DNA of 64,000 nucleotides, taken from contig JBITNC010000002.1 in NCBI GenBank assembly GCA_050084985.1, positions 34,534,001 through 34,598,000 of the forward strand, given 5' to 3'. Under the pieces are notes generated by a model, which saw only the letters and a program-made list of their open reading frames with translations, did not search any database and had not been told where the DNA came from. The stretch's first letter is position 1, and each line of letters opens with the position of its first letter. Below are positions 58,110-64,000 of the stretch, in pieces. This DNA is from Nageia nagi (Eukaryota; Pinophyta). The translations under genes and the position numbers were made by a program.

Positions 58110-59990
58110 AAAAGAAAAGGTTACACCAATCACATATGTTTTGAAAAGGAAAAAATTGAAATTTTTCATAAATACAAAGGAAATTGAGTGATAATTAGTG
58201 ATAATTCCAAACTTGAAGTGCATGGAATTGGTAATGTTACCATAAATGGCAAAATAATGGAGAATATCCTTTTTATGCCTAATTAAGGATAAATCTCATT
58301 TGAATATTTCAAATTGCAAGAGACGAATTTTCCATAGCATTCAAGGCATCTTCATGAACCATAAAGAAAAGTATTTCTACATTAATCTCATATTCAATAA
58401 AGAATAATTTGTATGTAAGTAAATCATGTTCCTTCCAAAGTTTGTTTACCATAAATGTTTATTCTAATTATAATTTGTGGCACCAAAGGTTAGAACACAT
58501 AAACTACAAAAATATTCAAATTATGAAAAATAAAAACCTTCTTGAAGGTTTGCATGATATCTCATCGAGTATAGGCTTTTTTGTAAATTGCATCTTGTGA
58601 AAAAAGAGTAGGTGAAAGATATAAAGGATAAAGGAAAAAAATTAAAAATGATAAAGGAAAAGGATTGAAAAGGATAAAGCCACAAGGGAAACATATATTC
58701 TTCATTTGATTCATTCTAACTTGATGGGCTTTCCAAGTCAAGTCTCTTAGAGATGCATCCTATGTTGTAACTTTCATTTGTTTATTAGGATGAGCTTAGC
58801 TTATATTCTTGAGCATAATTCTAATTACTTTAAAATGTTCAAGGAATTCAAAGCTTTTGTTAAATAAGAAATATGTCTGAATGTCAAAATAATAAGTCAA
58901 ACAAATGCTCTTTGTTGTCTATGATAGTCAACATAGAGGTTATAAGCCTTATTCTCCTTTTCAAGGACATGATAAGGTTATTGAAAACCTTAATACTTCA
59001 AAACCAAGTGAAAGTTTAAATGAAGCTTGTTCAAAAGACCTAAGTGGTTGGATCGAACCACTAATAGATATCCAATGAAGCAAAATTCAAAAAATCAAAA
59101 GGTAACAAGAAGCATGATAGCTAACATGACTCTTCTTACAAAAATTAAGAATCAAGGTGAATCTCAATACCTTTAAGGAAATCTTCTCAATAACTCTTGC
59201 TGAAAAGAAGAAGAAATAGAGATTGAAAATGGATATTTTTCTCAAAAATGGAACTTAAGGAATCTAGTTCCTTAGCCAACTAATTAGAATGTTATTAGAA
59301 ACAAATGCATTTTTAAGATTATATACGATTCAAGTAAAAAAACTGATAAGTACAAACCAAGGTTAGCTACTAAAGTTTTTATTAAAAAAATATAGTATTG
59401 ACTATGAGGAATCATTTTCTTCAATTGCGAAAATTACTTCAATAAGGCTTCTTTTTACCTTATCAGCAGCTAAGGGTGGAGTACTTTCCAAAATGATGTA
59501 AAAAATACTTTCCTTAATAGAAATTTGAATTTTACTCTATGCAAGCCAACCTAAAGGGTTTATAATACCAAAAAATGAGTCCCATGTGTGCAAGTCAAAT
59601 AAAATTTTATATGGACTAAATAAAGTTTCTAGAGTCTAATATGAGAAGATTTTAGAATACTTTGAATCTCTTGACCCATCAAAGTGCTTCTCATATTCAA
59701 ATCTCTATGTGCTTAATGAAGACAAAAACTTAGTCTTGATTCTTCTTTATGTTGATGATCTTTTACATAAATAGGCTTAAATCATAATATGAAATTATTG
59801 ATCTTGGTCTCTTGTATTGCTACTTTGAACTAAAAGTATATTTTGAATAAGTATTGAACTTGTCTTAATCAATTCAAATATATCTCAGATATTCTAAAAC
59901 GTTTAAAATGGAAGAAAGTAAACCTTTTTCCATCCATGTTCTCCTAGAATCGACTTAGAGGTCAATTCAATTTCTAAATATTCAGCTCAT
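58110..59990 (+). pseudogene. Very old Copia gag-pol remnant related to elements A/C
   Basis: Plus-strand fragments in element order: TNHICFEKEKIEIFHKYK and SDNSKLEVHGIGNVTINGK (protease region, about 58,110-58,270); NLWHQRLEHINYKNIQIMKN (integrase zinc motif, about 58,468); DSQHRGYKPYSP (about 58,920); RNKCIFKIIYDSSKKTDKYK and SHVCKSNKILYGLN (RT, 59,290-59,620); VLILLYVDDLL (about 59,735). The wording of these motifs is closest to elements A and C. Stops and frameshifts are pervasive and the integrase core is mostly lost. No LTRs are identified. Confidence 0.8.
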
Positions 59991-59994
59991 CATG

Positions 59995-60895
59995 CTCTGT
60001 ATGTAAAAAAAAAATGAAGAAAAAAGACTTGTCAACACATTTTAAACTACATCATATCTTTGAACTTTTATTTTAATTTGAACATGTGTATCTTATTTTT
60101 AAATTGGTAACATCAACAAAAATAAAATAAAATAAAAAAGTAATTTAAAAAATGTATATAAAAATCAAATTTAAAGTTTAAAAATGTATAATATTTCTTA
60201 TATATCAACATTTGACATGGATGGTTACCCCAAATGTTTGAAAAAAATATCATAAACAACTTCCTGATACCCAAAATAGATTCATAAGCTTCATTTATGT
60301 GGAGTATTGATAATTTAAATTTGATATTAATAGGTGAACAAAATAATCAATGAAATGTAAAAAAACAAATATAATAATGAGATACATTATAAACTATATT
60401 TAGAAATAATAGTAAATTTATATTATTATACATCTTATTATTGCAAAGGATAAAAAAATAAAGAACTAGTCATACAGATAAAAATAATAATAATAATTTA
60501 AACTAAATGTTGAAGAAAAATATCACAAAAATCAATTAAATGACAACTCAAACAATCCAACTGATTTTGTTACATTATATTATATATTATTTATCATATG
60601 CAAAATTTAATTTTCTAATACATCAATACTAACCACTAACCACTTTGAATAGATGTAGAATAGTCTACAATAAAACAACACAAGTAGTTATAAATCTTTA
60701 ACTATTTTATATTTTGTTATTTATATGGCATTTTCATAATTTGATCAAATACAATATCAACCTATAATTCTTAAAATGTTTATAATGCCAAATTAAGCAA
60801 CACCTGTTGGCGAGTTCAATCAATATATAACATCTCTGGAACAGTTAAAGATTCACTCCTACGGCATAGGGCATAATGGTCAAGCAGACAATGCA
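59995..60895. other. AT-rich DNA downstream of the aldo-keto reductase gene
   Basis: No coding signal. The portion nearest 60,901 should hold the 3' UTR and polyadenylation site of the minus-strand gene, but no signal could be assigned with confidence. Confidence 0.45.
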
Positions 60896-60900
60896 AACAC

Positions 60901-61330
60901 TTAACTCCGTTTTGGTTGAGGGGTATTTGCAAACTGCCATGTCCTTTGGTGAAGATATTCAACATACCTCAAACCTGCAATCTCATGTTCTGGAACAGCT
61001 GAAGAGACCTCATTCAGTTCTTGCTGTGATAATTTTATTTCTAAAGATGCAGTATTTACATCAAAATGGTCTACTTTGGTTGTTCCTGCAGCAAAAGTAG
61101 TATACAATTGATTTAACAAAAATCATTATAGACATATTTTAATTCCATGGTAAAATGCGCTATTTGGTATTGTTACCTGGAATGGGGGCAACATCATTGC
61201 CTTGGTGAAGCACCCATGCAAGAGCAAGTTGTGCAGGTGTGCAACCATGTTTCTTAGCAAGTATAGAAACTCGTTCATATAGTACTTTATTCTTCTCCAA
61301 ATTCTCTCCTTCAAATCGTGGCTGTCTGAC
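60901..61330 (-). CDS. Aldo-keto reductase, last two exons (partial gene)
   Basis: NADPH-dependent cytosolic oxidoreductase of the aldo-keto reductase superfamily, most like the plant AKR13/auxin-induced PCNT115 and perakine-reductase-like group. The upstream exon is 61,330-61,177 (154 bp), preceded by TTAG and followed by donor GTAACA. It reads [19 protein letters not shown], then [19 protein letters not shown] and APIPG. The family has CTxxQLALAWVxxQGxDVxPIPGTT here, at the end of the barrel and cofactor-binding region. The intron is 91 bp (61,176-61,086), ending CTGCAG. The last exon, 61,085 to the stop at 60,901-60,903, reads [36 protein letters not shown] and [11 protein letters not shown], the typical C-terminus. 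Splice phases join PIPG to TTK without a shift. There are no stops, so it may be active. Catalytic Asp/Tyr/Lys/His exons are not in the window. Confidence 0.9.
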
Positions 61331-64000
61331 CTAACCAAATACAATGGTGAAACAGAATAAACACACAAAAATGGAAATTTCACACAATCTTATAAACATT
61401 CTCAGCTACTGCTGAAGAATTACATTTGCCATTAAAACGATTTTGTAGCCTTCTTTGAGTGATCTCCATGACAATTATGACTCTCATCACAGTTCCCTGC
61501 TATGGTAAAAAACTATTGGAACTCATTGCAAAAAGGTAACTGCAGAGTAGTCAAACTCTATTGGTAATGTTGGGGTTCACATTGTTGATAAATACTGACT
61601 TGATTTTACACTTTTAATTAAAACGTCTTTAGAATAACAATACCTTTCATGAAGCCAGAAAACATCCTTCCTTGTAGTCCTGGCTAAATTATGTGTACTA
61701 GTTATTGGAAATTTGGAACAGAGCAGTCCCGTGCCTTGGACTATAAATATTGTTTAGTGTTTAGTAATTCTGCCACCAGCAAATACGTTAGAGCTTTCAA
61801 ATTATGACCAAGTTGAATAAGTTCACACGTATTGTAACTCTGGTGCAAATGCAAGACAAGTTGCTAATAGATGCACACCTTTAATGTGAATGAAATGAGG
61901 ATTCTCATTGTGGAATATTTTGAAGATATATGAAGGAAACCAATTCCCTGATATTTATCACTGATATCTTAACTGTTGGTTGGGTTTGTAGAAATCATAA
62001 TTAGCATATTAAGCTTGATATTCTATATTTTATGTAACATTTGAATGAGACCTTTAGTTAGATTCTGTAAGTCAAAAAGAATTTCACATATTCACCACAT
62101 GATGAATTTTGAGTTTTTAGCGTGCTTTCACTAATCAAGAACCTATAATACTACATGATTATATACACTTTATAAAAAACAACTAATGTCACAATGATCA
62201 TTGGAGACGGAAAAAAAGCAAAGGAAGTACTGGTTTAACAGACATATAAAGAGAATGGGCCTCACACCCACATGTTAGATGAAAAAACACAATACAGGCA
62301 AAATTGACCAAAAGAGTTCCAAATTAACGATGCTTAGATAAGAACCTTTGATGAGATCACCAAACAAGAATGGAGCCATACAACAATTCAATCTAGATGG
62401 AACTCTACATACACAATTAAAAAAATTCTTCACAATTTAAGAATATCACTCATGGGTGGACATTGGTATCCTATATATTGAACTCGAGAAGAGTGAAAAC
62501 CAATAAACAACCAAGACCTAGTTGTCAAGGAATTTACAATTGATTATTACATAATGGAATATTTGAGGTTCAAAATAATACAAGATGGTGCTCAACAAGT
62601 AGTCTACCACTCAAAACCAATAAATGGTGTTTCGCAGATTGACACAGAAATTAAGTAAAGAAATAAGGGTGCTCAGCAGACCCTGTGCCAACCGACTCTT
62701 GAAAAGAGCTTTCAATCCAAAACGAATCTAGGCAGGTATGACCTCCTAAAGAGATTCCTAAGACATGGTGTGGTCAAACACATGAGAAAACCAAAAACAA
62801 ACAAGCAAGGTGATGCATGCCAAGTATCAAGGCAATCAATGTTTCAGATGATACTAAAAAATTATAAAAAAAAATATTCTTACCCACCATAGAGGTGCAC
62901 ATATGTGCTTACATAAATAATACAAAACCAAATAAGTTGTCTCAAAAGGAGTGATCACATGACCTTTAGATACTATATTTAATAAAGCTAAAATACACAA
63001 TAAAGGAAACTACAAGATCCTAACTCCACTCAAAAACAATACAGTAATTTGCATGAAACAAGGAGTCCACCAGACAAATTTATACAAAAGAAACAAAATT
63101 CTTGTAAAGCCCTTCTACAAAATCACCCAAGATTCCAAACAAAAAAACATAGAGAATAGCAGAATCCTTTTTAAATGAAAAGCAGCACAACTATCTTTGC
63201 ATTGTTGCATTCCTAGATTAATTGTACTACAGGGTGGCAGTTCGGGCTTTGGTCCAAGATAGTCAATTTCAATAAGAAAGTCAAATCATGTTCTTCAATT
63301 CTTGATAATTCTGGTACTCTTGTTAACCTAATCATTAGAAACTCCCAGTAGTTAGAAACTTATATGCTTAACATAATATAGATACTTGACAAAGTGGTAC
63401 CTGAATGTCCCACAGCTAACTGAATAACCATTTAGAGCTAAAAGAAATTATTGATATAGAAAAAGGTCTTTAAAATGCTTTTGTTGGAAAACTTTTGACC
63501 TTTCGATTCTTGCACAAACAAGTTCAAAAAGTGAATAGCCTCAAACCCAAAAATACCAAACACCAATTTCCAAGGTGAAGTTGGCCCTAAATCAAAATAT
63601 ATGCAAAAAAATCCCCAATTTCTTTGTGAGCATTCAGAGAATGTAAATGCATCCAAAACATTCACCCATTTGTAGCTTATAGAGCAATTTTATTAGAAAC
63701 CTTTAAATTGCAATCTCTTGGTCAAATAAAGCTCCAACAAACGGAATTTGAACCACATTGTGTCAATAACAAACCCCATGTTCACTCCATAAAGATTTGG
63801 GAATCCTTCAAGATGGCAAAGATGTTGAAGGATATCGTTCCAAGATCCTTGGAAGTCATACAAACGCCTTATTCAAGGGCGAAGAGGCAAAAGTCAAATT
63901 GAGTCTCTATTCAGCTAAACGATGGATAATTGTAATAGCACTAATACCATGTAGGAAGTTAACATACATTTCCTGAAAGATTATGATAGTTTGCAATATC
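61331..64000 (-). other. Probable long intron of the aldo-keto reductase gene
   Basis: No further exon of the gene is recognisable up to the window edge. The family's upstream exon should encode a YSPLGRGF-like segment, and none was seen on the minus strand. The interval holds unassigned AT-rich sequence. Near 63,940 the minus strand reads CATGGTATTAGTGC, loosely like a retroelement primer binding site, without other support. The intron, if this is one, is longer than 2.6 kb. Confidence 0.5.

Noticed and set aside
63935-63955. Primer binding site on the minus strand
   Set aside because: CATGGTATTAGTGC has two mismatches from the usual motif and no LTR end or coding region is recognisable beside it; the window ends too soon.

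Overview
The window looks like intergenic DNA from a large plant nuclear genome. It is strongly AT-rich and made mostly of decayed Ty1/Copia LTR retrotransposons inserted beside and into one another. It also holds broken pieces of plant gene families (PLS-class PPR protein, plant mobile domain protein, clathrin light chain) and the 3' end of one intact-looking intron-containing gene, an aldo-keto reductase. No prokaryotic or organellar features were seen. The low gene density, heavy decay of the repeats and an apparently long intron suggest a gymnosperm or similarly large genome; this is inference and the species cannot be named from sequence alone.

Layout: 1-5.8 kb is unassigned AT-rich DNA with a three-copy repeat and two small PPR remnants. 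5.8-7.85 kb holds two tandem PPR pseudogene pieces (- strand). 8.1-10.0 kb is a Copia 3' end (- strand). 10.0-13.28 kb is unassigned, with one 28-bp-arm hairpin and a short tandem repeat. 13,283-21,875 is Copia element A, complete with LTRs, PBS, PPT and a CTTTA target duplication. 21.9-25.2 kb contains a decayed Gypsy gag. 25.25-26.95 kb is the 5' end of a related element (D). About 27.64-33.88 kb is element B, diverged and lacking a 3' LTR. 35,120-44,427 is element C, a sister of A, inserted in a plant-mobile-domain gene whose two halves lie at 33.88-35.12 and 44.43-44.53 kb. 47.8-50.5 kb holds another Copia family (E) with an LTR that has pol on its left and a PBS on its right. 51,806-52,069 is a probable tRNA-derived SINE. 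52,714-57,771 is the youngest element, a Tork-like Copia (- strand) inserted in a 54-55 bp tandem array. 58.1-60.0 kb is a very old Copia remnant related to A/C. 60,901-61,330 carries the last two aldo-keto reductase exons, and the rest to 64,000 is probably its upstream intron.

The most notable observations are: (i) element C carries, antisense in its leader, a degraded fragment matching the N-terminal exon of a plant clathrin light chain; (ii) LTRs of quite different sequence all keep a palindrome at the same place near their 5' end, and share a U3 motif just upstream of the TATA box; (iii) the catalytic integrase glutamate has become lysine in three separate elements by a G-to-A change that, on the expected ancestral codon, falls in a plant methylation context; and (iv) a dimeric tandem repeat is maintained between pol and the 3' LTR of elements A and C. 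None of the retroelements has an intact polyprotein; all coding calls for them are pseudogenes. All comparisons were made by eye.
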